64,000 bases of DNA from Chryseobacterium sp. Tr-659 (GCF_011752975.1 NZ_VWWP01000001.1:496001-560000), one strand, 5' to 3'. Counted from the first letter of the stretch, positions 25,048 to 34,529 are shown. Notes: generated by a model from the sequence alone, not told the origin. Made by a program: numbers and translations.

Positions 25048-25686
25048 ATGATCAATTATAAATTAATAATATTGATGGTAATGCTATCCGGGTATATCTT
25101 TTCCCAAAATACCATCATTGATACGTTGAATGTCAATAAAGAAGAACCTTTTGATTATAAAAAATATTATGATTGTACCAGCGGTGAAGGAAATGTTCTT
25201 ATTGCTATCAAAAAAAGAAAAGTATTCACAAATCTTGAGGATGTAAGAAAGTCGGGGAACGGTTTTGCTATAAAGATGGAAGCGGTTTACAGTATGGAAT
25301 TTGAAGATGGGAAAAGGTACGAGAGCAGTGTGGTAAAAAATATTACTCAAGACAGTATTTCGATCTCTAATTTTTTCAATGAAAATGCGGCAAAACTTGC
25401 AGGGAAATCGTTTTCGTTAATTACCTATTCTCTGTCCTCTCTGAAATATGTCCGTTTTATCAATGACAGGATGCTGTCGATGTATAATAAAAAGAATATT
25501 CAGAAAAATTATGATTTGATTGTGAGGAAAATGGAGCACGCAAAAATGTGTCCTGCTGTAATCAATTTTAAAGAAAAAGGAGAGATGAAGGTCTGTCATT
25601 TTTATCTGACAGATCAGGGATATGATCTTCTCTATGAAGACAAAGGAAGAGTGTATTATCTGGAAGGGAAAATAGAATGGAAGTGA
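25048..25686 (+). CDS. Hypothetical secreted protein, 212 aa
   Basis: Not recognised. The signal peptide, MINYKLIILMVMLSGYIFSQ, is clear. The mature part has alternating strands and two potential Cys (YYDCTSGEGN, HAKMCPAVINF). ATG 25048 is preferred to the GTG one codon earlier. It follows the GLQIGL-repeat protein on the same strand and is likely part of the same exported system. Confidence 0.6.
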   Translation: MINYKLIILMVMLSGYIFSQNTIIDTLNVNKEEPFDYKKYYDCTSGEGNVLIAIKKRKVFTNLEDVRKSGNGFAIKMEAVYSMEFEDGKRYESSVVKNITQDSISISNFFNENAAKLAGKSFSLITYSLSSLKYVRFINDRMLSMYNKKNIQKNYDLIVRKMEHAKMCPAVINFKEKGEMKVCHFYLTDQGYDLLYEDKGRVYYLEGKIEWK

Positions 25687-25814
25687 TTTTTACAGAGCGT
25701 ACAGTCTTCAGATTGTACGCTTCTTATACCTTTATCAATATTGATTTTTATGCAAAGACCGATTAATACATAGAAAAAAGCAAAAGAGGTGATGTATGTA
25801 GTGAAGAAAAATAA

Positions 25815-25822
25815 TATTTTTG
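25815..25822 (+). promoter_or_regulatory. -7 element TATTTTTG of the TPR-AraC gene
   Basis: Exact TAnnTTTG match 18 bases before ATG 25840. Confidence 0.5.
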
Positions 25823-25839
25823 TAATATAGCTAGGATGA

Positions 25840-27567
25840 ATGATGAAAATAAAATATTTAATACTTTTATTTATTATAGGGAATGTATTTCATGCACAAA
25901 CCCATAATATAGAAAAAAATATCCCGGAAAAAAGAACTTATCAGGAATTGGAAGAAGAATTCTACAATGACCTGACCGGAGATGCTCACAGTAAAAAAAG
26001 TATTGCCAATTATTACCTGAAAAAAGCGAAATCTGAAAAAAACACGACTCAGATTGCGGAAGCATATGTCATGCTCCATTTTAATGAAACATTGCCCAAT
26101 GCATTAAAATATCTCGACAGCTTACAACACATCACCAAAAACTCCAAAGAAAATATTTATCCGGCAAGAATCTATCTTTTAAAAGGAAATCTGTATTTCA
26201 GAACAGATAATCTTCAATCTGCACTCAATAACTATATCTTAGGGCTGAAATACGCAAAAGAGAAGGGAAATAAACGGCAGATTGCTATGGCACATATCAG
26301 TATTGCTTATCTTAATAATTATATCGGGAAACATGCAGAAACGGCAAAAACATTAAGACATTACGCTTATAACGCCGATTATATGAATGAGTCGGAAAAA
26401 AATAGCCTTAAGTTGAATTTGGCAGATGCCTATATAGAAATCAGTAAAATGGATTCCGCTTATATTCTGATACAGGAAGGCTTAAGAGATTCAAAAAAGA
26501 ACAGAGATATTTATCGTTATCATCAGAATCTTGGGCTTCTTGGATATTATAATGTACAAAAAAAGAACTATCAGAAAGCCATCGATAATCTTTTGGAATG
26601 TAAAAAATATTTTTCAACAAGCCAATATGCCACTCGTAGAAACGAAAATTATACCCTTTTAAATCTGGGAAGATCCTACGCCGGAGTTAAAGATAGAGAG
26701 AAAGCAATAGATTGTTTCAGAAAGATTGATTCTATGGTTCTTAAGACCAATTATGTCTATCCTGAGCTCAGAGATGTATATACTTATCTCATTGATTATT
26801 ATAAAGAAAATAATGACAAGGAAAAACAATTGTATTATGTAGAACGGTTTTTAAAAGTTGATCAGGTTTTGGACTCCCAGTTCAGATATATTTCAAGAGA
26901 GCTTCCAAGAAGATATGACGCTCCCGAACTGCAGCAGGAAAAAGAAACCATTACGAATGAACTTAAAAAAAGAAAGAACCTCTTTTATATTGTCTTAAGT
27001 CTTCTAATGATATCACATCTATTATTTCTGAATTTTTACTTTAAATACAAAAGGACCGAAAAGAAATACAAAAAAATTGCTCAGGATTTGATTCAGTCTG
27101 TAAATGAAAAAAGAGTGAAGAAAGATGTCGAGATGAAAAATGAAATAGTGCCGGAACCTCTTCCGTTACAAGATACGGAGACAGAAGATAAAATTACCAA
27201 AACTATTTCAGAAGATATTGCACAGGCAATTCTTAAAGAGCTCGCAGCCTTTGAAAATAAAGAACAGTTCTTAAATAAAGGAATTACATTAGGAGCGCTC
27301 GCTAAAAAAATAAAAACCAACTCCAAATATTTGTCGGAAATTATCAATACTTACAAAGGGAAGAATTTTGCCACTTATCTGAATGACCTTCGTATAGATT
27401 ATGCGATCAACAGATTGGCTAATGATAGAAAATTCAGGTCCTATAAAATCCCGTTTATTGCCGAAGAACTTGGTTACAATAATGAGCAGGCTTTCACAAT
27501 GGCATTTAAAAAACGAACCGGAACGCCGCTTTCCATTTATCTCAAAGAGATTGAGAATATGAAATAA
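25840..27567 (+). CDS. Membrane-anchored TPR sensor with AraC-type DNA-binding domain
   Basis: A 575-residue one-component regulator. An N-terminal signal-like helix (residues 2-20, ending NVFHAQ) is followed by TPR-type helical repeats over about 25-370 (YPARIYLLKGNLYFRTDNLQ, NYTLLNLGRSYAGVKDREKA). A transmembrane helix lies at about 380-402 (LFYIVLSLLMISHLLFLNFY). A cytosolic linker and AraC HTH occupy about 480-575 (GITLGALAKKIKTNSKYLSE, FIAEELGYNNEQAFTMAFKK). TPRs would be periplasmic and the HTH cytoplasmic. Such proteins are common in Flavobacteriia. The neighbouring secreted proteins may be its input or targets. A second ATG at 25843 is equally possible. Confidence 0.8.
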   Translation: MMKIKYLILLFIIGNVFHAQTHNIEKNIPEKRTYQELEEEFYNDLTGDAHSKKSIANYYLKKAKSEKNTTQIAEAYVMLHFNETLPNALKYLDSLQHITKNSKENIYPARIYLLKGNLYFRTDNLQSALNNYILGLKYAKEKGNKRQIAMAHISIAYLNNYIGKHAETAKTLRHYAYNADYMNESEKNSLKLNLADAYIEISKMDSAYILIQEGLRDSKKNRDIYRYHQNLGLLGYYNVQKKNYQKAIDNLLECKKYFSTSQYATRRNENYTLLNLGRSYAGVKDREKAIDCFRKIDSMVLKTNYVYPELRDVYTYLIDYYKENNDKEKQLYYVERFLKVDQVLDSQFRYISRELPRRYDAPELQQEKETITNELKKRKNLFYIVLSLLMISHLLFLNFYFKYKRTEKKYKKIAQDLIQSVNEKRVKKDVEMKNEIVPEPLPLQDTETEDKITKTISEDIAQAILKELAAFENKEQFLNKGITLGALAKKIKTNSKYLSEIINTYKGKNFATYLNDLRIDYAINRLANDRKFRSYKIPFIAEELGYNNEQAFTMAFKKRTGTPLSIYLKEIENMK

Positions 27568-28113
27568 ATTTTATTTTAACTTATTAGCTTTCAGTTAGTT
27601 AATATTTATAGATTCATAATTTTAGATATATAAATTTATGAATCTATAAACTATTGACTTGTATTATCATGTCACTTTGCAGGATATTTGCTTCAGGTAA
27701 AAACACACAACACTTGTATTTTGTATGTGCGCAGTACAAAATACAAATAGAGGATCGCTGATCAGAAAATTTCAGAGATTCTTAAAAAAGATTAATCGGA
27801 AGAACATTAAAAATAACCATTAAAATAAAACAAACAGAATGTGAATAATGATAAAAAGTTAGATATGTAAAGAGTGATGTTCATTTAAAAATCATGAAGC
27901 ATAAGAGATCTGTTTTATTCATTCTTACTATTATTTATTAAGCGTGGGAATCAAAACAAAATATTAAGAATTGAATAAACAACAAGACTATCATTAAAAA
28001 CTAATAACCTTTTTGATAAATTAAAAACTAATCCATGAAAACTTAGAATAAATTAAATTTATTCTTTATAGTGATAAGTTCTTGATCAATGCAGATTTTT
28101 ATTGAAGTTCAGA
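27568..28113. other. Gene-poor intergenic region with two strong dyads
   Basis: About 550 AT-rich bases without a supportable gene on either strand. Two inverted repeats stand out. TATAGATTCATAA / TTATGAATCTATA has 13-bp arms (27607-27619, 27636-27648). TTGTATTTTGTA / TACAAAATACAA has 12-bp arms (27714-27725, 27735-27746) around a 9-base loop. Neither has a following T-run, so they are not ordinary terminators. A decayed gene or small-RNA locus is possible. Confidence 0.5.
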
Positions 28114-28209
28114 ATGTTTTTAAGGGAAATTGAAGATAAAGATGGAGAGAGCGTAACCTTAAAAAAAGACAGTTTTTCTGAACTGAAAGTTGAAATGCTT
28201 GTTAAATGA
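28114..28209 (+). CDS. Possible 31-aa protein or gene remnant before a terminator
   Basis: Open frame from ATG to TGA beginning MFLREIEDKDGESVTLKKDS and ending LKVEMLVK. It is followed 10 bases later by a strong intrinsic terminator, suggesting the end of a real transcript. No promoter element was seen directly before it. It contains no Asn codon, so it is not an asnS attenuator peptide. It could be the 3' remnant of a larger gene. Confidence 0.35.
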   Translation: MFLREIEDKDGESVTLKKDSFSELKVEMLVK

Positions 28210-28218
28210 TTTTTAAAG

Positions 28219-28250
28219 ACAGCGCAATCATCAAGTTGCGCTGTTTTTTT
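28219..28250 (+). terminator. Strong intrinsic terminator upstream of asnS
   Basis: ACAGCGCAA and TTGCGCTGT form a 9-bp GC-rich stem with an 8-base loop, followed by seven T. Confidence 0.85.
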
Positions 28251-28251
28251 G

Positions 28252-28259
28252 TAACTTTG
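28252..28259 (+). promoter_or_regulatory. -7 element TAACTTTG of asnS
   Basis: Exact TAnnTTTG match beginning 1 base after the terminator's T-run. asnS thus has its own promoter, with a UTR of about 35 bases; the upstream promoter half overlaps the terminator stem. Confidence 0.6.
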
Positions 28260-28298
28260 CAGACATTAATTTTTATATAAAAAATTTATCATCAACAA

Positions 28299-29747
28299 AT
28301 GAAAAAGCAAACGATCAAAGAAATCCTTAAGGATTACAAGAAAGTATTACATCATGACATTACAGTTTACGGATGGGTAAGAACATTCCGTGCTAATCGC
28401 TTTATTGCACTTAATGATGGTTCTACGATTAATAATTTGCAGGTAGTTGTTGATTTCGAAAATTTTGATGAAAATATCATCAAAAATATTAGTACAGCTT
28501 CTTCTCTTAAAGTAGTAGGTGAGGTAGTGGAAAGCCAGGGAGCAGGACAGTCTGTGGAAATTATTGCTAAAAAGATCATTGTTTTAGGAGATAACTTTAC
28601 AGAAGAACTTCAGAGTACGATTCTTCAGCCTAAGAAACACAGTTTGGAGAAACTTCGTGAGCAGGCGCACTTAAGATTCAGAACGAACTTATTCGGAGCT
28701 GTTTTCAGAGTACGTCACGCAGTCAGTTTTGCTGTTCACTCATTCTTCAACCAAAACCAGTTTTTCTATATCAATACACCGGTAATTACGGGTGCAGATG
28801 CAGAAGGTGCAGGTGAAATGTTTGGAGTAACCAATTTTGATCTGAACAATATGCCAAAAACTGAAGATGGTGAAATTGATTTTGCACAGGATTTCTTCGG
28901 AAAAAAGACAAACCTTACCGTTTCAGGGCAGCTTGAAGGAGAAACTGCAGCAATGGGATTAGGTAGAATTTATACATTCGGACCTACTTTCCGTGCCGAA
29001 AACTCGAACACAACAAGACACCTTGCAGAGTTCTGGATGATTGAGCCGGAAGTTGCTTTCAACAACCTTGAAGACAATATCGACCTTGCTGAAGACTTCC
29101 TGAAATATGTAATTCAGTATGTATTGGATAACTGTAAAGATGATCTTGATTTCTTAGACAAACGTTTTGAAGAAGAACAAAAAACAAAACCTGAAAAAGA
29201 AAGAGCAAAAGAAGGTCTTATCGAGAAGCTTCAGAATGTAGTGGCTAAGCGTTTCAAGCGTGTGAGCTATACAGAAGCCATTGAAATCTTACTGAACTCA
29301 AAAGAAAACAAAAAAGGGAAATTTGCTTATCCTGTTGAAAAATGGGGAACCGACCTTCAGTCTGAGCATGAAAGATATCTTGTTGAAAAGCATTTTGAAA
29401 GCCCGGTTGTATTATTCGACTATCCGAAAGAGATCAAAGCTTTCTATATGAAACTGAATGATGATAACAAAACGGTTGCAGCAATGGATGTTCTTTTCCC
29501 AGGTATCGGTGAAATCATCGGTGGATCGGAAAGAGAAGCAAGATTAGATGTTTTAAAACAAAAAATGGAAGATATGCATGTAGATGAACACGAACTTTGG
29601 TGGTACCTTGATACCCGAAAATTCGGTTCTGTACCGCATGCGGGCTTTGGTTTAGGATTGGAAAGGCTGGTTCTTTTCGTGACAGGAATGACGAATATCA
29701 GAGATGTGATTCCTTTCCCGAGAACGCCGAAAAGCGCTGAATTCTAA
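28299..29747 (+). CDS. asnS: Asparaginyl-tRNA synthetase
   Basis: A 482-residue class IIb synthetase charging tRNA-Asn. The N-terminal OB anticodon domain contains [20 protein letters not shown]. Motif 2 is in [20 protein letters not shown] (AsnRS-type, with EFWMIEPE). Motif 3 is [16 protein letters not shown] near the C-terminus, followed by [12 protein letters not shown]. The length is standard. It has its own promoter and a following intrinsic terminator. Confidence 0.97.
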   Translation: MKKQTIKEILKDYKKVLHHDITVYGWVRTFRANRFIALNDGSTINNLQVVVDFENFDENIIKNISTASSLKVVGEVVESQGAGQSVEIIAKKIIVLGDNFTEELQSTILQPKKHSLEKLREQAHLRFRTNLFGAVFRVRHAVSFAVHSFFNQNQFFYINTPVITGADAEGAGEMFGVTNFDLNNMPKTEDGEIDFAQDFFGKKTNLTVSGQLEGETAAMGLGRIYTFGPTFRAENSNTTRHLAEFWMIEPEVAFNNLEDNIDLAEDFLKYVIQYVLDNCKDDLDFLDKRFEEEQKTKPEKERAKEGLIEKLQNVVAKRFKRVSYTEAIEILLNSKENKKGKFAYPVEKWGTDLQSEHERYLVEKHFESPVVLFDYPKEIKAFYMKLNDDNKTVAAMDVLFPGIGEIIGGSEREARLDVLKQKMEDMHVDEHELWWYLDTRKFGSVPHAGFGLGLERLVLFVTGMTNIRDVIPFPRTPKSAEF

Positions 29748-29753
29748 AACAAT

Positions 29754-29789
29754 AAAAAAAAGCCTTAATTGAAAGTTAAGGCTTTTTTT
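29754..29789 (+). terminator. Intrinsic terminator after asnS
   Basis: AGCCTTAA and TTAAGGCT form an 8-bp core extended by A-tract/T-tract pairing, with a 7-base loop and a seven-T tail, 7 bases after the stop. Confidence 0.9.
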
Positions 29790-29837
29790 ATTAATTAATA
29801 GTTTATTATATTAAGATGCATAATGCAAAAATCATGC

Positions 29838-29845
29838 TAAATTTG
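29838..29845 (+). promoter_or_regulatory. -7 element TAAATTTG, possible rpoN promoter
   Basis: Exact TAnnTTTG match 62 bases before the rpoN ATG; no TTG at the standard distance. Confidence 0.4.
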
Positions 29846-29907
29846 TTTTTTGTCAAATAAATTTATTAAATTCGTAGAATATGTTATGTTAAAACGCAAA
29901 TAGGAAT

Positions 29908-31371
29908 ATGCTTAAACAACACTTACAACTCAAATTAGGACAGAAGCTGGCCCCTCAGCAGATCCAGTTGATGAAGCTTATCCAGCTTCATACTCTTGAA
30001 TTTGAAGAGGAGTTGGAGAGAGAGTTAGAAGAAAACCCTGCTTTGGAAATTGCAAAGGAGGATTCTAAGGAAGATGAATATTCTTCCCTGGAAGACGCTT
30101 ATCAGGATGAGGGTACAGAAAGCATTGAGACAGATTTCGACGTCAATGAATATATCTATGATGACGAACCAAGCTATAAAACTGCATCCAGCAACTACTC
30201 TCCGGATGATGAAGAATTTGACAACGAGAGCCTTTTAACAGAAGGACAGTCGCTATATGATTATCTGATGGAGCAGATCCATCTGGTGAATATCAGTGAT
30301 GAAGATCTTAAGATTGCAGAATATCTTATCGGAAACTTAGATACGGACGGATACCTGAGAAGAGAGATTAAATCTATTGTAGATGATCTTGCTTTCTCAC
30401 AGGGAATTTATACTACAAAAGAAAAGATAGAGGATATCCTTGAGAATTATGTACAAAAGCTGGATCCTTCTGGTGTAGGTGCACGGGGACTTCAGGAATG
30501 TTTACTGCTGCAGATTGAAAAGAAAGTAAGTTCTGATAAAGCGGTTTCTTTAGCAGCCAATATCTTAAGACATCAGTTTGATGCCCTTACGAATAAGCAT
30601 TATAACAAGATCATTCAAAAATATGATATTGAAGAAGACGATCTGAAAGATGCTTTGGATGAGATCTCTAAATTATCCCCTAAAGTAGGAGGGAATTTTG
30701 ATACACAGACCATTACGATCAATCAGGAAATTATTCCGGATTTTGTGATTCAGGTAAAAGACGGGCAGGTAATTCCGATGCTGAACAGTAAAAATGCCCC
30801 TACTTTAAGAGTTTCTGAAGAATACAAAGATATTCTGACAACCTATTCTCATGATAAAAATTCATCAGAACATAAGCAGGCTGCATTATTCATCAAACAG
30901 AAACTGGATGCTGCAAAATGGTATATTGATGCTATTAATCAGCGCCAGAATACATTATTACAGACGATTACTGCGATTGTAAAATTCCAGAAAGATTATT
31001 TTATTACAGGTGATGAAAAATCTCTGAAACCAATGATCTTAAAAGATGTCGCAGACATTACCGGATTTGATATCTCTACCATTTCAAGAGTAGTAAAAAG
31101 CAAATATGCCGATACTCCAAATGGGATCGTCTATCTTAAAGATCTGTTCTCGGACAGCTTAACGAATGATGATGGAGAAGAGGTTTCTACAAAAGAGATT
31201 AAAACCCATCTTCAGGAAGTAATCAGCAAAGAGAATAAGAGAAAGCCACTTACAGATGACGCTCTAGTGGTAATCCTAAAAGAACAGGGCTATAATATTG
31301 CCAGAAGAACGATTGCTAAATATCGTGAACAACTTAATATTCCTGTTGCAAGATTAAGAAAAGAACTTTAA
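29908..31371 (+). CDS. rpoN: RNA polymerase sigma-54 factor
   Basis: A 487-residue sigma-N. Region I is Gln/Leu-rich (KLGQKLAPQQIQLMKLIQLH). Region II is acidic. The core-binding and HTH domains follow (DVADITGFDISTISRVVKSK). The diagnostic RpoN box ARRTIAKYRE lies close to the C-terminus. It directs transcription from -24/-12 promoters with enhancer-binding activators. No activator gene is adjacent. It is terminated by its own hairpin. Confidence 0.95.
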   Translation: MLKQHLQLKLGQKLAPQQIQLMKLIQLHTLEFEEELERELEENPALEIAKEDSKEDEYSSLEDAYQDEGTESIETDFDVNEYIYDDEPSYKTASSNYSPDDEEFDNESLLTEGQSLYDYLMEQIHLVNISDEDLKIAEYLIGNLDTDGYLRREIKSIVDDLAFSQGIYTTKEKIEDILENYVQKLDPSGVGARGLQECLLLQIEKKVSSDKAVSLAANILRHQFDALTNKHYNKIIQKYDIEEDDLKDALDEISKLSPKVGGNFDTQTITINQEIIPDFVIQVKDGQVIPMLNSKNAPTLRVSEEYKDILTTYSHDKNSSEHKQAALFIKQKLDAAKWYIDAINQRQNTLLQTITAIVKFQKDYFITGDEKSLKPMILKDVADITGFDISTISRVVKSKYADTPNGIVYLKDLFSDSLTNDDGEEVSTKEIKTHLQEVISKENKRKPLTDDALVVILKEQGYNIARRTIAKYREQLNIPVARLRKEL

Positions 31372-31377
31372 AACATA

Positions 31378-31406
31378 AAAAAGCATTTCGATCCGAAATG
31401 CTTTTT
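31378..31406 (+). terminator. Intrinsic terminator after rpoN
   Basis: AAAAAGCATTTCG and CGAAATGCTTTTT form a perfect 13-bp stem with a 3-base loop, beginning 7 bases after the stop. Confidence 0.9.
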
Positions 31407-31429
31407 GTTTTTATAATAGGTTAGCTTTA

Positions 31430-31512
31430 CAACTTTCTAATTTTCTTCTTCACCTTCTAAACCTTCTTGGCTTCCTTTGTCTTTTTACCTTTTCACCATT
31501 CAGCCTTTTTGT
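31430..31512. repeat. Low-complexity filler (GGCT/GAAGG word family)
   Basis: Read on the minus strand: short words such as AGGCTGAATGGTGAAAAGGT and AAGCCAAGAAGGTTTAGAAGG. The same style of sequence occurs at 34462-34515 and 53766-53850. Confidence 0.45.
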
Positions 31513-31513
31513 A

Positions 31514-33139
31514 TCAGTTCTGCTTTGCGTTTTCCATCCCCAATTCTTTCATTGAGATCTCCCGCATTTCAACCTTTCTTATTTTCCCCGAAATTGTCAT
31601 CGGAAATTCATCTACAAATTTCCAGTATTTTGGGACTTTATAGTGGGCAATTCTTCCTTTACAATATTCCTGCAGTTCTTCTTCAGTGATCTTGAATCCC
31701 GGTCTTACTTTAATCCACGCCATTACTTCCTCTCCGAATTTTTCACTTGGAACTCCAATGATCTGAACATCCAGAATATGCGTGTAGGTATATAAAAAGT
31801 CTTCAATTTCTTTAGGAGAGATATTTTCTCCGCCACGGATAATCAGGTCTTTTATTCTACCTGAAATCGTGATGTATCCGTCTTTGTCCATTACAGCCAT
31901 ATCGCCGGTGTGCATCCAGCGGGCTTCATCCAGAACTTTTTTTGTGTTTTCGGGATCATTCCAGTATTTTAACATCACAGAGTATCCTCTTGTACAAAGT
32001 TCACCATGTTCACCACGTTTAAGAATCCTTCCGTTTTCATCAATGATCTTTATTTCAAGGTGATCCTGAACGGTTCCCACAGTGCTTACCTGTTTGGCCA
32101 ATGGAGTTCCAATCAGCGTTTGAGTAGATACAGGAGAAGTTTCTGTCATTCCGTAACAGATACTCATTTCTTTAATATTCATCAGGCTTTCTACCTTTTT
32201 CATGATTTCCGGAGGGCAAACAGAACCTGCCATAACACCTGTTCTTAGGCTTGAAAAATCATAAGTATCAAAATCTTTTACAGCCAGTTCGGCAATAAAC
32301 ATGGTTGGTACACCATATAAAGAGGTGCATTTTTCGTCAGAAACAGCTTTTAAAGTAATCTCCGGATCAAAGCTGTCATTGGGTATAACCATACACGAAC
32401 CATGAGCTGTGCAGCATATATTTCCGATAACCATACCAAAACAATGGTAAAACGGTACAGGAATACATACACGGTCCTTTTCCGTATACTTTAATCTGAT
32501 ACCGATAAAATAGCCATTATTCAAAATATTATGGTGAGAAAGAGTAACACCTTTTGGAAAGCCGGTGGTTCCTGAAGTGTATTGAATATTAACAGGATCA
32601 TCGAATTGTACGTGCTCTTCAAAGCTGTGAAGCACTTCATCTGAAATATGCTGTCCGTTATTGACAAAATCTTCCCAGTTGTCATCAAAGAAAATTTCAT
32701 GCTCAAGAGTAGGGCATACTTCTTTAGCATATTCTACCATTTCTTTATAATTACTGGTTTTGAAGTGTAATGCAGAAAAAATAAAACGAACTTCAGACTG
32801 ATTAAGTACATACGTTAACTCATGGGTTCTATAGGCCGGATTGATATTCACTAAAATGGTTCCTATTCTCGCAGTGGCATACTGTAAAAGTACCCATTCA
32901 TAGCGGTTGGAAGACCAGATCCCGATTCTGTCGCCGGCCTTTGCCCCTAAAAAGAGTAAAGCTTTTGCAACCGCAGTTGTCTGATTATAAAATTCCTGAT
33001 AAGTAGCTCTGTAGTTCTGATGAACACAGACGAGTGCTTCCTGATGAGGGTGTTTTTCGACAGTACTTTTAAGATTTCCTCCGATAGTCTGTCCTAATAA
33101 TGGAACCTCAGAAGTTCCACACACATAAGATAAGGGCAT
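31514..33139 (-). CDS. AMP-binding acyl-CoA synthetase
   Basis: A 541-residue adenylate-forming ligase. The P-loop reads YTSGTTGFPKG at about residues 188-198. Motif YGMTETSPVS is A5. The hinge and C-terminal lysine region contain SGRIKDLIIRGGENISPKEI (A8), and the catalytic Lys near the end lies in MTISGKIRK. This class activates fatty or short-chain acids to acyl-CoA in beta-oxidation or lipid recycling. Chain-length specificity cannot be read from sequence. The short 5' region carries no obvious repressor site. Confidence 0.9.
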   Translation of the reverse strand: MPLSYVCGTSEVPLLGQTIGGNLKSTVEKHPHQEALVCVHQNYRATYQEFYNQTTAVAKALLFLGAKAGDRIGIWSSNRYEWVLLQYATARIGTILVNINPAYRTHELTYVLNQSEVRFIFSALHFKTSNYKEMVEYAKEVCPTLEHEIFFDDNWEDFVNNGQHISDEVLHSFEEHVQFDDPVNIQYTSGTTGFPKGVTLSHHNILNNGYFIGIRLKYTEKDRVCIPVPFYHCFGMVIGNICCTAHGSCMVIPNDSFDPEITLKAVSDEKCTSLYGVPTMFIAELAVKDFDTYDFSSLRTGVMAGSVCPPEIMKKVESLMNIKEMSICYGMTETSPVSTQTLIGTPLAKQVSTVGTVQDHLEIKIIDENGRILKRGEHGELCTRGYSVMLKYWNDPENTKKVLDEARWMHTGDMAVMDKDGYITISGRIKDLIIRGGENISPKEIEDFLYTYTHILDVQIIGVPSEKFGEEVMAWIKVRPGFKITEEELQEYCKGRIAHYKVPKYWKFVDEFPMTISGKIRKVEMREISMKELGMENAKQN

Positions 33140-33197
33140 AGTTTAAGATTTGGTGGAATAAAATTAATCATTATATCCCGAACTATGCCTATGTATA

Positions 33198-33872
33198 TTA
33201 ATTTTCCTGAGAATCTATTTCTCTAAGCTGTTTCAGATTTTTATCAAGCTTTTTAATGATGGTCCCGTAAACAAGTCGGTAATAAACCCAGATCATAGAT
33301 ACGGCAAGTAAAGTGCTTACAGTAATCCCAACAATAATGATGGTAAGATTGGAATTGGTAGGCTGTATATTCTGAGAATCTAGAGTGTAAAATATAAAGG
33401 CAACCAGTACAAAAGTGAATACAACCAGCAATACAATACTGATCAGGATAAAAGCATTTACGGTTGTCTTGAACTTGATAATACGGGTAATAAGCCCTTT
33501 CAGATTCTCCTCAATCTTTATTTTTCGATAATTCTGATAGAATTTCAGGACAAAATAGGCAGTGACCAGTAAGCTTAAGACTTTAATGGCTAAATAGACA
33601 TGACCGAAATTACTTTCCACTTCAGGAGCTTCCTGAGCGCCAAGCCTTTCAAGCATTTTACGGAAACTGTCGGATTCCTCTTCCGGGAAAAGGTAGAATA
33701 ATCCTAACACGGAAAAGAACAGGAATTCAATGACACTGATCCAGAAAATATACTTTACATAATTGCGTGATTTTCTATTCAACATCTGGAGGATCTCACT
33801 GTTGTCGTATTTAGGCTGAACAGGCTGTTCCTGCCATGTTTTCTTAAAGCTGTCTAAATCAAATTCAGGCAT
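33198..33872 (-). CDS. Four-TM membrane protein coupled to ECF sigma factor (possible anti-sigma)
   Basis: A 224-residue protein. A cytosolic N-terminus (LDSFKKTWQEQPVQPKYDNS) precedes four hydrophobic helices (about 42-62, 94-110, 138-160, 178-200) and a short charged tail. Its start overlaps the end of the upstream ECF sigma gene by 8 bases. This is the usual layout for a sigma/anti-sigma pair, although no ZAS zinc motif is visible. The N-terminal soluble segment would be the natural sigma-binding part. The function is inferred from position. Confidence 0.65.
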   Translation of the reverse strand: MPEFDLDSFKKTWQEQPVQPKYDNSEILQMLNRKSRNYVKYIFWISVIEFLFFSVLGLFYLFPEEESDSFRKMLERLGAQEAPEVESNFGHVYLAIKVLSLLVTAYFVLKFYQNYRKIKIEENLKGLITRIIKFKTTVNAFILISIVLLVVFTFVLVAFIFYTLDSQNIQPTNSNLTIIIVGITVSTLLAVSMIWVYYRLVYGTIIKKLDKNLKQLREIDSQEN

Positions 33873-34356
33873 ATTTTTCCATCTGTTCTTTTAGGGTTTT
33901 CTTTAATCTGTTCATTTTCACACGTGCGTTGACTTCAGTGATACCGAGGTTTTCTGCAATATCCTTGTACGGCAGGTCGTCAAGGTACATCATGACAATG
34001 GCTCTTTCCACATTAGGAAGAGTCTTGATTACAGTATACAAAAGTGATACCTGTTGCTGTTTTTCATCATCATCTTCCACAAAATCCCTGTGGTTGATAT
34101 CCAGCTCGTTGGTAGGAAGACTTTTGCTTTTTTTTCTAAAGAGGGTAATGGCTGTATTGAGCGCTACACGGTACATCCATGTGGAAATCTTGGAATTTCC
34201 TTTAAAAGAATCATAACTTCTCCAAAGCTGTAACACAATTTCCTGGAAAAGATCTTCTTCATCTTCCAGAGAATTGGTGTACAAGCGCGATACTTTAATA
34301 ATCAGACCCTGATTATCTTTAATAAGCTGCGCAAATTCTTTTTCCCTGGAATCCAT
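33865..34356 (-). CDS. RNA polymerase sigma factor, ECF (sigma-70 family)
   Basis: A 163-residue ECF sigma. Region 2 covers LEDEEDLFQEIVLQLWRSYD and NSKISTWMYRVALNTAI. Region 4 contains RAIVMMYLDDLPYKDIAENL and TEVNARVKMNRLKKTLKEQM. Start ATG 34356 (MDSREKEF) is chosen; the frame continues upstream but that stretch is hydrophobic and sits in promoter sequence. It is coupled to a membrane protein by an 8-base overlap. The stimulus is unknown. Confidence 0.9.
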   Translation of the reverse strand: MDSREKEFAQLIKDNQGLIIKVSRLYTNSLEDEEDLFQEIVLQLWRSYDSFKGNSKISTWMYRVALNTAITLFRKKSKSLPTNELDINHRDFVEDDDEKQQQVSLLYTVIKTLPNVERAIVMMYLDDLPYKDIAENLGITEVNARVKMNRLKKTLKEQMEKYA

Positions 34357-34461
34357 AGATATATAAAGACACGAAGATAATAATAAAGTGGTAATTAGTG
34401 AAAAATTATAATGCAAAATCTTTAAAAGGTAAAAAAGCGAAGAAAATATATTAGTAAATTA

Positions 34462-34515
34462 AGATCATTTGGACAAGGTTCAGCCATTCAGCCATTTCAC
34501 TGTTTTGCCTTTTTA
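34462..34515. repeat. Low-complexity filler before rnpB
   Basis: Read on the minus strand: AAAAAGGCAAAACAGTGAAA and TGGCTGAATGGCTGAACC. Same word family as at 31430-31512 and 53766-53850. Confidence 0.4.
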
Positions 34516-34529
34516 ACACGAAATTTACG

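Noticed and set aside
27714..27746. Rho-independent terminator in the large gap
   Set aside because: Strong stem, but no T-run on either side; reported as an unexplained dyad instead.
28114..28298. Asn-dependent attenuator for asnS
   Set aside because: The small frame has no Asn codons, and asnS has its own -7 element after the terminator.
31477..31689. Plus-strand frame at the end of the acyl-CoA ligase
   Set aside because: Mostly antisense to a well-supported gene and begins in low-complexity filler.
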